From: Mycobacterium heidelbergense
Lineage (GTDB): Bacteria; Actinomycetota; Actinomycetes; Mycobacteriales; Mycobacteriaceae
Assembly (NCBI RefSeq): GCF_010730745.1
Contig: NZ_AP022615.1
Location: 3,844,001-3,908,000 of the forward strand
Reading direction: 5' to 3'
Length of the DNA stretch: 64,000 nt
In this document: piece after piece, positions 27,001-34,743 of the stretch
Numbering within the stretch: the stretch's first letter is position 1
Layout of the letters: the number at the start of each line of letters is the position of its first letter
Translations under genes and position numbers: made by a program
Notes under the pieces: model-generated
Seen by the model: only the letters and a program-made list of their open reading frames with translations
Databases searched by the model: none
Told to the model about the DNA's origin: nothing

Positions 27001-27570
27001 ACGCTGGCCGGATATGTTGTGCCGCAACGGCCGCCCGCCGACGAGGCGGAGAGGTCCGCGTTCGCGCAGTCGGTGCGCGCCGCGGTCGCCACGACGCTGC
27101 CCGGCTACATGGTGCCGTCGTCGGTGACCGTCCTGGACGCGCTTCCCAAGACCGAGTCGGGCAAGCTGAACCGGCCCGGGCTGCCGCGCCCGGCCGTCAG
27201 CACGAGCGGCCGGACCGAGCCGCCGCGCACCGCCACCGAGCGGGCGCTGGCCACGGTGTTCGCCGACCTGTTGGCGACCCCCGAGGTGGGGCGCTTCGAC
27301 GACTTTTTCGCCCTCGGTGGCGACAGCATCCTGTCGGTGCAACTGGCCGCGCGGGCGCGGGCGGCCGGCCTGGCGGTGAGCCCGCGCATGGTGTTCGAGA
27401 ACCCGACCGTGTGCCAATTGGCCGCCGCCCTGGATTCGCTTGGGGAAGAGGAGGATCAAACGGCGCGGGCCGACGCCAGCTTCGCCCCGATGAGCGCCTC
27501 CGGGCTCTCGGCGACCGAACTGGCCGCGGTGACACAGCTGTGGTCGACCTCGCGGGACGCCGCGCCATGA
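21025..27570 (+). CDS. mbtE: NRPS MbtE with two modules (C-A-T-C-A-T)
   Basis: A 2181-aa NRPS. Module 1: C domain (about 40-470, HHIAWDDGS), A domain (about 495-980, YLIYTSGSTGLPKG, NFYGPTE, YRSGDLARR, TAHGKIDR) and carrier (DLGGHSLVA, near 1013). Module 2: C domain (about 1076-1520, HHIAADHWS), A domain (about 1550-2040, LVFTSGSTGAPKG, NNFGATE, YRSGDRARW, TESGKLNR) and carrier (ALGGDSILS, near 2096). A1 keeps the Asp that binds the alpha-amino group (SFDVSIGE). A2 has Leu at that place (TFLEGSMET). Family role: lysine incorporation after MbtB. From memory M. tuberculosis MbtE is 1682 aa, about one A domain shorter. GTG 21025 overlaps the mbtD end by 8 bp. The function of module 2 is unknown. 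Confidence 0.92.
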   Translation: MTDTAGAGARLDDERLELLRRKIAERGLARPSVRADAAVATLPEMSAGQRRMWFVQSVDPDSALLNICVSYRVTGVVDVARLRRAVEAVTARHPVLRTTYRTDSDGDPQPVLRGDVRPGWAEHDLSGLGEQARRLRLEVLAQRDFGRPFDLANDSPLRVTVARVGAGELILLLTAHHIAWDDGSWAPFFADLTRAYTDPDAVEGTPMSAAPGPDGAGNLEEDLAYWRSLVTDLPEPLELPGPNGTVVPSTWRSQRATARLSAATIDRAAALARETGATPYMVLMAAFGALVYRYTHATDFLVAAPVLNRGAGTEDAIGYYGNTVVMRMRPRPRRTFRELVAETRDNALGAFSHSRVDLEWLVREVNPDRRHGAERMTRVSFGLREPDGGGFRPPGVACERAQLRGHLSQLPLSLMIEMPGAAGALVEAEYLVEVLDRPLVEQLLEHYAVLLDGMLDSPDTPLSTARVMSDADADRLRRASAGARFVTPAATLPALVAERAALTPDAVAVVYEGRRYSYREINQEANRLAHWLIERGIGTEDRVAVLLDKSPELVVTALGILKAGAVYLPIDPTYPDDRLTFILGDADATLVLREPVTGLGRYPSADPAPGELVRPLRPGNTAYLIYTSGSTGLPKGVPVPHAPIAEYFVWFGDEYRVDETDRLLQVASPSFDVSIGEIFGTLICGARLVIPRPDGLRDIGYLTDLLRREGITSMHFVPSLLGLFLSLPGVNQWRTLRRVPIGGEPLPGEIADKFHATFDALLYNFYGPTETVVNATSYPVEGAQGTRVVPIGRPKINTQVHLLDDALQPVPVGVIGEIYIGGTHVAHGYHRRPGLTAERFVADPFTPGGRLYRSGDLARRNADGDIEFVGRADEQVKIRGFRIELGEVAAAISVDPSVGQAVVVATDLPRLGKSLVGYVTPAGSDAVDVERIRARVAAALPEYMTPVAYVVLDEIPITAHGKIDRAALPQPEIAARAEYRDPTTASERRIAALFSALLGHEPVGVDDSFFDLGGHSLVATKLVAAIRSDCGVELGIRDVFELATVGGLADRVDQLRSGGLAPSRPKLVATTHDEPLPLSASQLRSWFAFRVEGPSPVNNIPFAARLTGPWDVEALIAAVGDVVARHEILRTTYVEIDGVPYQVVNPVAGLPVRRATGDDEAWLAEQLHVERRHRFALDVEWPIRVAVLRTGDEHVLSLVVHHIAADHWSAGVLFADVMAAYRARRAGEAPSWAPLRVQYADYAAWQGAFLGDASGHESPVAGAQREYWTRQLAGLPEDTGLRPDFPRPPVPSGDGGSVEFRIDSATRAKLAGLSRELGITEFMLLQAAVAVVLHKAGGGVDIPLGTPVAGRTEAELDQLVGFFVNVVVLRNDLSGNPTLREVLGRARETALAAYAHQDLPFDRVVDSVNPVRSLARNPLFQVVVHVRDQLPTGRVVDSAPHDRAQETVCTALEPTFDMAQADLSVNFFGTDGAGASRDTGYRGNVIFRTELYRTATIERLAGWLTKVIEQFASNIDQTLRDVQLIDERERRRILDDWSRGDEPGPGRPRTIPELLEPGRRWGPDRIAVRCGDERINYPELHRRSDNLAALLADHGVGPGSLVGLSTRRGIDLVVALVAIMKAGAGYFPIDPGYPLARKRFMLDDVEPRVVVVTSEAATSMPERAGMTLVSLDDPAVRAAMDRTDPVGRRLPAPHPDDPMYLVFTSGSTGAPKGVLGTHRAMATRLDWQLLRYPVPGNDVRLAQASMTFLEGSMETLAGLGAGATMILADDAEHRDPEALAALAQRHSVAQVTAVASLVSAMIGSPSAVAAVRSLTRLVCSGEPVSASLLQRLSATCDGPEGPELLNNFGATETAGGLVRGPLTPPVPLLGTPTADSQVYLLDEGLRPVPVGVIGELYYAGGQLVRGYWKRPGLTASRFVANPYAREPGARFYRSGDRARWTEDGRLEFVGRADHQVKVRGFRVELGEVEAALAAADGVAAAAARTWEVAGSTTLAGYVVPQRPPADEAERSAFAQSVRAAVATTLPGYMVPSSVTVLDALPKTESGKLNRPGLPRPAVSTSGRTEPPRTATERALATVFADLLATPEVGRFDDFFALGGDSILSVQLAARARAAGLAVSPRMVFENPTVCQLAAALDSLGEEEDQTARADASFAPMSASGLSATELAAVTQLWSTSRDAAP

Positions 27571-30500
27571 CCGCGACCGAAACCGGCTCGGGGCCTGCCA
27601 TCGCCCCGGACATCGAGGACGTGATGGCGCTGAGCCCCCTGCAGGAGGGCCTGTACTCGCTGACCACGCTGGCCGAATTCGGCCACGGCGCGCCGGCCGA
27701 CGATCCGTATGTGATCGGGATGGCCGCCGACGTTTCCGGTGCGCTGGACGTCGCGCTCTTGCGTGACTGCGCGGCAACGATGTTGGCGCGCCACCCGAAC
27801 CTGCGCGCCAGCTTCTTCAGCCGGGGGATCGCGCGCCCGGTGCAGATCGTGCCGTCGCGCGTCGAGCTACCGTGGCGGCATGTCACCGCCGCGCCCGGGG
27901 ACGCCGCGGCGGTGGAGGCCGACGAGCGGCGACGGCCGTTCGATTTCGAGCGGACGCCGGCGATCCGCTTTTTGCTCATCGAATTGCCGGAGGCCCAATG
28001 GCGTTTCGTGATCACCGCGCATCACATCGTCATCGACGGCTGGTCGCTGCCGGTGTTCGCCGGCGAGCTGATCGCCCTGTACCGGGCGGGGGGAGACCTG
28101 GGTGCCCTGCCGCCCGCCCCGCGGCCGTATCGGGACTACATCGGCTGGCTGGCCAACCGTGACCTCGCCGCCAGCCACGAGGTTTGGCGCCAGCACCTGG
28201 CCGGATTGCCGGGCCCGACCCTGCTCTCACCGGCCCTGGGCGCCCACGACCTGGTCGAGGCGGGCGAAACGACCCTCCCGCGCCGCACCGAACTACGAAT
28301 GGACGCCGACGCCACCGCGCGGCTGATCGACGGCGCCCGATCCCGCGGCGTCACGGTCAACACCCTGATGCAGATGGCCTGGGCGGTGCTGCTGTCGAGG
28401 CTGACCGACTGCGGCGACGTGGTTTTCGGGGTCACCGTGTCGGGCCGGCCGGCCGAGCTGACCGGCGTCGAAACCATGATCGGCTTGTTCATCAACACCG
28501 TGCCGCTCCGCGTGCGGCTCGACGCCGCGGCGGGGGTCGGCGACCAGTGCCGCGCCGTGCAGCGTAACGCCGCGATGCTGCGCGAGCACGGCTACCTCGG
28601 ACACGCCCAGCTGCGGGCGCTCGGCGGCGTCGGCGAGATGTTCGACACGCTGCTGGTCTACGAGAACTTCCCGATGGGCGGGCTGGCCGCGGGCGGCGAA
28701 TTGACCAGTGGCGAGGTGACTTTCCGGCCGGCCGCCCTGGAGAGCCTGTCCCATTTCCCGATCACGCTCGCCGCCCACATGGCCGACCGCGAACTGGTCG
28801 TGCTGGTCGAGGTCATCGACGGCGCGCTGGGCGACACGACCGCCGCGACGCTGGGCCGCCGGCTGCTGGCCACCGCCGAGCGACTCCTGCGGCTGTGGGA
28901 CCGCCCGCTGCGGGAGGTCGGCGTGCTGCTCGACGACGAGGCGGCGCCGCTGCGCGCCACCGACGCGTCCACACCGCCCACGCAGCTCGGCGTGCACGCC
29001 CGGTTCGCCGAGATCGCCAAGGCGACGCCCGACGAGCCCGCGGTGAGCTGGTCGGGTGGCACCATGAGCTACCGCGAACTGGACGCGTCGGCCAACCGGC
29101 TGGCCGCCACGCTGACCGCCGGGGGGGCGGCGGCCGAAACCCCGGTCGCCATACGGCTTTCCCGCGGGCCGCGCTACATCGTCGCGATGCTCGCCGTGCT
29201 CAAGGCCGGCGCCATGTGCGTGCCGCTGGAGCCGGCGATGCCCGCGGAACGCGTGAATTCTATTCTGCGCCAAAGCGGCGCGGCGATCGTGATCGACGAC
29301 GAGCTGCTCGAGGCCCACGACGACGCGCGCGGTGACTTCCGCCCGGTCGACGTCGCGCCCCAGCAGGCGGCCTACGTGGTCTTCACGTCCGGCACGACCG
29401 GAGAACCCAAGGGCGTCATCGGGACTCACGCGGCCGTGGGCGCCTACGCCGACGACCACCTGGACGCCGTGCTGCGGCCCGCGGCCGCCCGGTTGGGTCG
29501 CCCGCTGCGCATCGCCCACGCGTGGTCGTTCGCGTTCGACGCCGCCTGGCAGCCGCTGGTCGCTCTCCTGGACGGCCACACCGTGCACGTCGTCGACGAG
29601 CACACCCAGGCCGACGCCGAGGCGCTGGTTCGGGCCATCGCCGAGCACCGCATCGACATGATCGACACCACCCCCTCGATGTTTGCCCAGCTGAAAGCGT
29701 TCGGTTTGCTGGCAACGGTGCCGCTGGCGGTGCTGGCGCTCGGCGGCGAGGCCCTCGGCAGCGCCGCATGGGCGACGATCCGCGCCGAGTGCGACCGCAC
29801 GGCCATGGCCGCCCACAACTGCTATGGCCCCACCGAGGCGACGGTCGAGGCGGTGGTGGCCGCCATCGTCGAGCACGATGAGCCGTCCATCGGTCGGCCC
29901 ACCCGGCATACCCGCGGCTACGTGCTGGACTCCGCGCTGCGCCCCGTGCCGCACGGGGCGACCGGCGAGCTGTATCTGGGGGGCGCCCAGCTCGCGCGCG
30001 GCTACCTGGGCCGCGCGGGGGAGACGTGCGCGCGGTTCGTCGCGGACCCGTTCGCGGCCGGTGAGCGGATGTACCGCACGGGCGACCTGGTGCGCCGCCG
30101 GCCCGACGGCTCGCTGCGGTACGTGGGGCGCGTCGACGCCCAGGTGAAAATCCGCGGCCATCGCGTCGAGCCCGGCGAGATCGCCGCCGCGCTCGAGTCC
30201 CACCCCGCCGTCCGGCACGCGGGTGTTCTGGTGCACCGGCGCCAGGGGGTGCCGCGGCTGACCGCCTACGTGGCCGCCACCGGCGCGGCCGGGCGGCCGT
30301 CGGCGGCCGAGCTGCGCGGCATGCTGAGCGCCCGGCTGCCGCGCTACATGGTTCCGCAGCGCATCGTCATGGTCGACGAAATCCCGCTCACGCCCAACGG
30401 CAAGCTGGACGAGGCCGCGCTGGCCGCCGCCGACACCGCGGAGGGTTTCTCGGTAGGGTCCGAACCCGAAACACCAACGGAATCCGTTGTCGCCGAGGTG

Positions 30501-31985
30501 CTTACGGAGCTGCTGGGAATGCCGCGGGTCGACGTCACCGCGGACTTCCTGCAGCTGGGGCTGGACAGCATCGCGGCGCTGTCGGTGGTGCAGGCGGCGC
30601 GGGCGCGGGGAATCGCCCTGCGCGCCAGGCTGATTCTGGAGTGCGGCAACGTCCGGGAACTCGCCGAGGCCATCGACTCCGAAGCGGCGACCGCCGCGCG
30701 GCGCGCGCAGGACGATACCGGTCCAATCCCGTTGCTGCCCAACGCCCACTGGCTCTACGAACACGGCGAGCCCCGCCGGCTGGCGCAGACCGAGGTCATC
30801 CGGCTGCCCGACACCGTCACCCGCGAGCAGCTGCGCGCCGCGTTGGCGGGCGTCGTCGATGGGCACGAAGTGCTTCGCACCAGCCTGGACCGCGCCACCA
30901 TGACGCTGCGCCCGGGTCCGGCCGCCGACGTCCTCAGCGAAGTCGAGGTCGACGACCTGCGCGCGGCGGTCGCGGCGCACGCCGCCAAGGCCGTCGACCG
31001 CCTCGACCCCGAGCGGGGAATCCTGCTGGCCGCGGTGTGGCTGCGACCGCCGACCGGGCAGAGCGCCTTGCTGCTGGCCGCCCACGTCCTGGCGATGGAT
31101 CCGGCCTCGTGGCGGGTGGTGCTCGGCGAACTCGACGCCGCCCTGCGGGCCCTGGCCGCCGGCCATTCGCCGGCGCCGGTTCGCGAGCACACCAGCTACC
31201 GGCGCTTCGCCGCGGCACTCGCAACGCGCGCCCGGCGGCTGGACACCGTCGGGTTCTGGAGCGCCCAACTCGAGGGCGACGATCCCGCCCTGGGCGCCAG
31301 GCGACTCCGCGAGGGCAGCGACCGGGCCCGCGACCTGATCGTCCGGACGGCCGTGACCGACGCCGAAACCACCGGCCGGCTGCTGGATTCGGGCATGCCG
31401 ATGGTGGACGTGCTGGTCGCCGCCGCGGCGGGCACCGTGACGCGCTGGCGGCGGGAACGCGGCCAGCCCACGCCGGCGCCGCTGCTGGCGCTGGAAACCC
31501 ACGGCCGCGCCGACGCCGTCGTGGCCGGCCCGGAGCCGATCGACACCGGCGACACCGTCGGACTGCTGAGCAGCATCTACCCGCTGCGGGCGCCCTCGGC
31601 CGACCCGCGAAGCGTCGGGGAGCGGCTCGCGGCCATCCCGGGCGACGGGGTCGACTACGGCCTGCTGCGCTACCTGCGCGCCGACACCGCCGACCGGCTC
31701 GCCCGGTTCCCCTCCCCGCAGCTGTTGCTGAACTACCTCGGGCACGCCGGCGCGGGCGGTACCGCGCTGCGCCTGGACCGTGGGCTGCTGGCCGGGGTGT
31801 CGCCGACGCCCGAGCCCGACCTGGCGGTGCGCCACGAGCTGACCATCCTGGCCACGGTGCTGCCGTTCGACGGAGGGCGAGTCCTGGCCACCCAGTGGCG
31901 GACGCTGCCCGACATCCTCGGTGACGCGGATATCGCCGCGCTGCAAGGATTTTGGGACGAGACACTGCGGGAGATGGCGATATGA
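27567..31985 (+). CDS. mbtF: NRPS MbtF (C-A-T-terminal C-like domain)
   Basis: A 1472-aa NRPS. C domain (about 20-450) with HHIVIDGWS near 152; A domain (about 480-960) with YVVFTSGTTGEPKG, NCYGPTEATVE, YRTGDLVRRRPDG, TPNGKLDE and the anchoring Asp in FAFDAAWQ; carrier with LQLGLDSIAALS near 996; terminal condensation/epimerization-like domain (about 1050-1470). In that domain the active motif is AAHVLAMDPASW: the first His of HHxxxD is Ala, while the second His, Asp and SW remain. The established role is adding and cyclizing the terminal hydroxylysine. Length is close to the M. tuberculosis protein (about 1460). ATG 27567 overlaps the mbtE stop (ATGA). Confidence 0.93.
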   Translation: MTATETGSGPAIAPDIEDVMALSPLQEGLYSLTTLAEFGHGAPADDPYVIGMAADVSGALDVALLRDCAATMLARHPNLRASFFSRGIARPVQIVPSRVELPWRHVTAAPGDAAAVEADERRRPFDFERTPAIRFLLIELPEAQWRFVITAHHIVIDGWSLPVFAGELIALYRAGGDLGALPPAPRPYRDYIGWLANRDLAASHEVWRQHLAGLPGPTLLSPALGAHDLVEAGETTLPRRTELRMDADATARLIDGARSRGVTVNTLMQMAWAVLLSRLTDCGDVVFGVTVSGRPAELTGVETMIGLFINTVPLRVRLDAAAGVGDQCRAVQRNAAMLREHGYLGHAQLRALGGVGEMFDTLLVYENFPMGGLAAGGELTSGEVTFRPAALESLSHFPITLAAHMADRELVVLVEVIDGALGDTTAATLGRRLLATAERLLRLWDRPLREVGVLLDDEAAPLRATDASTPPTQLGVHARFAEIAKATPDEPAVSWSGGTMSYRELDASANRLAATLTAGGAAAETPVAIRLSRGPRYIVAMLAVLKAGAMCVPLEPAMPAERVNSILRQSGAAIVIDDELLEAHDDARGDFRPVDVAPQQAAYVVFTSGTTGEPKGVIGTHAAVGAYADDHLDAVLRPAAARLGRPLRIAHAWSFAFDAAWQPLVALLDGHTVHVVDEHTQADAEALVRAIAEHRIDMIDTTPSMFAQLKAFGLLATVPLAVLALGGEALGSAAWATIRAECDRTAMAAHNCYGPTEATVEAVVAAIVEHDEPSIGRPTRHTRGYVLDSALRPVPHGATGELYLGGAQLARGYLGRAGETCARFVADPFAAGERMYRTGDLVRRRPDGSLRYVGRVDAQVKIRGHRVEPGEIAAALESHPAVRHAGVLVHRRQGVPRLTAYVAATGAAGRPSAAELRGMLSARLPRYMVPQRIVMVDEIPLTPNGKLDEAALAAADTAEGFSVGSEPETPTESVVAEVLTELLGMPRVDVTADFLQLGLDSIAALSVVQAARARGIALRARLILECGNVRELAEAIDSEAATAARRAQDDTGPIPLLPNAHWLYEHGEPRRLAQTEVIRLPDTVTREQLRAALAGVVDGHEVLRTSLDRATMTLRPGPAADVLSEVEVDDLRAAVAAHAAKAVDRLDPERGILLAAVWLRPPTGQSALLLAAHVLAMDPASWRVVLGELDAALRALAAGHSPAPVREHTSYRRFAAALATRARRLDTVGFWSAQLEGDDPALGARRLREGSDRARDLIVRTAVTDAETTGRLLDSGMPMVDVLVAAAAGTVTRWRRERGQPTPAPLLALETHGRADAVVAGPEPIDTGDTVGLLSSIYPLRAPSADPRSVGERLAAIPGDGVDYGLLRYLRADTADRLARFPSPQLLLNYLGHAGAGGTALRLDRGLLAGVSPTPEPDLAVRHELTILATVLPFDGGRVLATQWRTLPDILGDADIAALQGFWDETLREMAI

Positions 31986-33262
31986 GCACGCTTGCGGTCC
32001 TGGGCGCCGGAGCCAAGGCGGTCGCCGTCGCGGCCAAGGCGTCGGTGTTGCGCGACATGGGTGTCGAGGTCCCCGACGTGGTCGCGGTGGAACGCATCGG
32101 GGTCGGGGCCAACTGGCAGGCCAGCGGCGGCTGGACCGACGGGGCCCACCGGCTGGGCACCAGCCCGGAAAAGGACGTCGGCTTTCCCTACCGGTCGGCG
32201 CTGGTGCCGCGCCGCAACGCCGAGCTCGACGAGCGGATGACCCGCTACAGCTGGCAGTCCTACCTGATCGCCACCGCGTCGTTCGCCGAATGGATCGACC
32301 GCGGCAGGCCGGCGCCGACCCACCGCCGGTGGAGCCAGTATCTGGGCTGGGTGGCCGACCACGTCGGCCTGAACGTGGTGCACGGCGAGGTCGAGGAGCT
32401 GGCCGTCACCGGGGACCGCTGGGCGCTGCGCACCCACGAGACGACCGTGCACGCCGACGCCCTGATGATCACCGGGCCCGGGCAGGCCGAAAAGTCGCTG
32501 CTGCCCGGCAACCCGCGAATGCTGTCGATCGCCCAGTTCTGGGACCGCGCCGCCGGCGACGACCGGATCAGCGCCGAGCGGGTGGCGGTGATCGGCGGCG
32601 GCGAGACGGCCGCGTCCATGCTCAACGAGCTGTTCCGGCACCGGGTTTCGAGCATCACCGTCATCTCCCCGCAGGCCACGCTGTTCACCCGCGGCGAGGG
32701 CTTCTTCGAGAACTCGCTGTTTTCCGACCCCACCGACTGGACCGCCCTGACGCCGGACGAACGCCGCGACGCGCTGGCCCGCACCGACCGCGGGGTGTTC
32801 TCGGCGAACGTGCAGGACGGGCTGCTGGCCGACGACCGCATCCACCACCTGCGCGGCCGGGTCGCCCACGCGGTGGGGCGGGACGGGCAGATCCGGCTGA
32901 CGCTGTCCACCAACCGGGGCAGTGAGAACCTCGAGACGGTGCACGGTTTCGACCTGGTCATCGACGGTTCCGGCGCCGACCCGCTCTGGTTCACCTCGCT
33001 GTTCAGCCAGGACGCGCTGGACCTGCTCGAACTCGGGCTGGGCGGCCCGCTGACGGCCGACGGTCTGCAGGAGGCGATCGGCTACGACCTGGCGGTCAGC
33101 GAGGTCACCCCGAAGCTGTTCCTGCCGAACCTGTCCGGCCTCAACCAGGGGCCCGGGTTTCCGAACCTGAGCTGCCTGGGATTGCTGTCCGACCGGGTGC
33201 TGGCCGCGGAGTTGTCCACACACCCCACGATGAGGAGAAGCGATGAGCACCAATCCCTTTGA
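31982..33262 (+). CDS. mbtG: L-lysine N6-monooxygenase MbtG
   Basis: A 426-aa flavin-dependent N-hydroxylating monooxygenase. An FAD-binding GAGAKAVAVAAKA segment is at the N-terminus, an NADPH-binding VIGGGETAASML near residue 204, and a C-terminal LPNLSGLNQGPGFPNLS segment is typical of siderophore hydroxylases. It makes the hydroxamate-bearing N6-hydroxylysine used in iron chelation. ATG 31982 overlaps the mbtF stop (ATGA). The last residues overlap mbtH by 20 bp. Confidence 0.94.
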   Translation: MSTLAVLGAGAKAVAVAAKASVLRDMGVEVPDVVAVERIGVGANWQASGGWTDGAHRLGTSPEKDVGFPYRSALVPRRNAELDERMTRYSWQSYLIATASFAEWIDRGRPAPTHRRWSQYLGWVADHVGLNVVHGEVEELAVTGDRWALRTHETTVHADALMITGPGQAEKSLLPGNPRMLSIAQFWDRAAGDDRISAERVAVIGGGETAASMLNELFRHRVSSITVISPQATLFTRGEGFFENSLFSDPTDWTALTPDERRDALARTDRGVFSANVQDGLLADDRIHHLRGRVAHAVGRDGQIRLTLSTNRGSENLETVHGFDLVIDGSGADPLWFTSLFSQDALDLLELGLGGPLTADGLQEAIGYDLAVSEVTPKLFLPNLSGLNQGPGFPNLSCLGLLSDRVLAAELSTHPTMRRSDEHQSL

Positions 33263-33458
33263 CGACGACGACGGCTCCTTTCTCGTCCTGGCCAACGACG
33301 AGGAGCAGCACAGCCTGTGGCCGGCATTCGCCGACGTTCCCGCCGGCTGGCGCGCGGTCTACGGCGAGGCAAGCCGCGCGGCGTGTCTGGACTACGTCGA
33401 ACGGAATTGGACCGACATGCGGCCGAAGAGCCTGCGCGACGCCATGGCCGGCGACTGA
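33243..33458 (+). CDS. mbtH: MbtH adenylation-domain chaperone
   Basis: A 71-aa founding-type MbtH-like protein. Conserved residues are NPFDD at the N-terminus, the Ser-Leu-Trp of QHSLWPAF, PAGW and the C-terminal RPKSLR. MbtH proteins bind adenylation domains and are needed for their folding or activity. GAGGAGA lies just before the ATG at 33243, inside the end of mbtG. It is the last gene of the run beginning at mbtB, which has no gap between genes. Confidence 0.95.
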   Translation: MSTNPFDDDDGSFLVLANDEEQHSLWPAFADVPAGWRAVYGEASRAACLDYVERNWTDMRPKSLRDAMAGD

Positions 33459-33471
33459 CCTTCGCGCCGCA

Positions 33472-33495
33472 CGGCTGTGGGCCGCCCTACAGCCG
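33472..33495 (+). terminator. Possible terminator hairpin after mbtH
   Basis: CGGCTGT (33472-33478) pairs with ACAGCCG (33489-33495) across a 10-nt loop, 14 bp after the mbtH stop. There is no T-tract, which is common for mycobacterial terminators. Confidence 0.4.
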
Positions 33496-33649
33496 GCACA
33501 CAGGTTATTCATGCCGTCTCCACATACCTTGCCCATAACGTGACCGTCTCGAGACACGAAACAGCAGCCACACAAGGCACACTGACACCACATGCCGTGG
33601 ACGTGAGGGATCGCTCCGTCACGTTTCGCGCGCGTCGTAAGGGGGAACC

Positions 33650-34171
33650 GTGAAAACCGTGAAATCGATCGCCGCCGCCGCGGCGGCCCTGGCCGCCATC
33701 GGGGGCGTGGCCGCGGGTACGGCTTCCGGCGCACCACAGAGCGCGCCGAACCCGGTGCAACTCGCCGCGGTCGGCGCGCCTTATGGACCGGCGCTGCCGC
33801 AGGATCCGCCGCCGGTCCCGGACGTCGACGTCCCGAGCACCGCCCAGCTGACCGGCCTGCTCAACAGCCTCGCCGACCCCAGCGTCCCGTTCGAGGACAA
33901 GAGCAATCTGGTCGAGGGCGGCATCAGCGGCACGGAGGCGCATCTGGCCGACCACGAGCTGAAGAAGGCCGCCAAGAACGGGGACCTGCCGCTGACGTTC
34001 AACGTCACCAACGTCCAGCCGGCCGCGCAGGGGTCGGCCACCGCCGACGTCGTGGTCTCGGGTCCGAAGCTGCCGAACCCGGTCACGCAGAGCGTCACGT
34101 TCGTCAACCAGGGCAGCTGGATGCTGTCGCGCGCCTCGGCGATGCAGCTGTTGCAAGCCGCGGGGCACTAA
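33650..34171 (+). CDS. cfp2: Low molecular weight secreted antigen MTB12/CFP2 (Rv2376c ortholog)
   Basis: A 173-aa exported protein. The signal peptide is about residues 1-28 (a KTVKSIAAAAAALAAIGGVAAG core ending near SGA). A Pro-rich linker (LPQDPPPVPDVDVP) is followed by an NTF2-like MTB12 domain with NLVEGGIS and FNVTNVQPA. The protein is a known culture-filtrate antigen, but its biochemical role is unknown. The GTG start has GGGGGAA four bases upstream. It lies directly downstream of mbtH, as in M. tuberculosis. A paralog follows. Confidence 0.9.
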   Translation: MKTVKSIAAAAAALAAIGGVAAGTASGAPQSAPNPVQLAAVGAPYGPALPQDPPPVPDVDVPSTAQLTGLLNSLADPSVPFEDKSNLVEGGISGTEAHLADHELKKAAKNGDLPLTFNVTNVQPAAQGSATADVVVSGPKLPNPVTQSVTFVNQGSWMLSRASAMQLLQAAGH

Positions 34172-34204
34172 CTCGCATCGATCATGGGCACTGAAGGGGG
34201 AATC

Positions 34205-34738
34205 GTGAAATCCGTAGCCACAAGCGTGGCGGCGTTGGCCGTCCTCGGCGGCGCAGCCGCAGGCTTTCCCGCTCTGGCGGCTTCCGTCGCACCGCCGGGC
34301 GCGCCGGTTCAGGTGCGACTGGCCGCGGTCGGCGCGCCCGATGCGCCGGCATTGCCGCAGGACCCGCCCCCGCCGCCGGCGCCGGGGCAGAACCTGCCGA
34401 CGCCGGACCAGTTGTCGACCCTCTGCAACCAGGCGACCGATCCCGGCGTGTCGTACACGACGAAGAACAACCTGGTCCAGGGCGGCATCAGCCCGGACGA
34501 GGGGCACGTGGCCGACCACGATCTGCGAAAGGCCTACCGGGACGGGAAGTTTCCGGAGCAGTTCAACGTGACGAATATCGCGCCGGCCGGCCCGAATGCG
34601 GCCACCGCCGACGTGGCCATCTCGGGGCCGAAGCTCGCCGGACCGGTCTCCAAGAACCTCGCGTTCGTCAATGAGGGCGGGAACTGGATACTCCAACACG
34701 ACTCCGCGATCGCCCTGATCCAGGCGGCGACAGGCTAA
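34205..34738 (+). CDS. Second MTB12/CFP2-like secreted antigen (tandem paralog)
   Basis: A 177-aa paralog of the preceding gene. It has the same plan: signal peptide (KSVATSVAALAVLGGAAAG), VRLAAVGAPDAPALPQDPPPP linker, and a domain with NNLVQGGISPDEGHVADHDLRKA and FNVTNIAPAGPNAATADV. The GTG at 34205 is preceded by AAGGGGGAATC, almost the same start region as its neighbour; an upstream ATG at 34184 would add residues ahead of the signal peptide. The copies differ widely in sequence, so the duplication is not recent. It converges with the sigma factor gene, 5 bp apart. Confidence 0.85.
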   Translation: MKSVATSVAALAVLGGAAAGFPALAASVAPPGAPVQVRLAAVGAPDAPALPQDPPPPPAPGQNLPTPDQLSTLCNQATDPGVSYTTKNNLVQGGISPDEGHVADHDLRKAYRDGKFPEQFNVTNIAPAGPNAATADVAISGPKLAGPVSKNLAFVNEGGNWILQHDSAIALIQAATG

Positions 34739-34743
34739 GACGG

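Noticed and set aside
28293..31946. Very long minus-strand open frame opposite mbtF (about 1200 codons)
   Set aside because: High-GC codon bias leaves the opposite strand free of stops; the product is Gly/Arg/Gln/His-rich with no domain, while the plus strand encodes clear NRPS domains.
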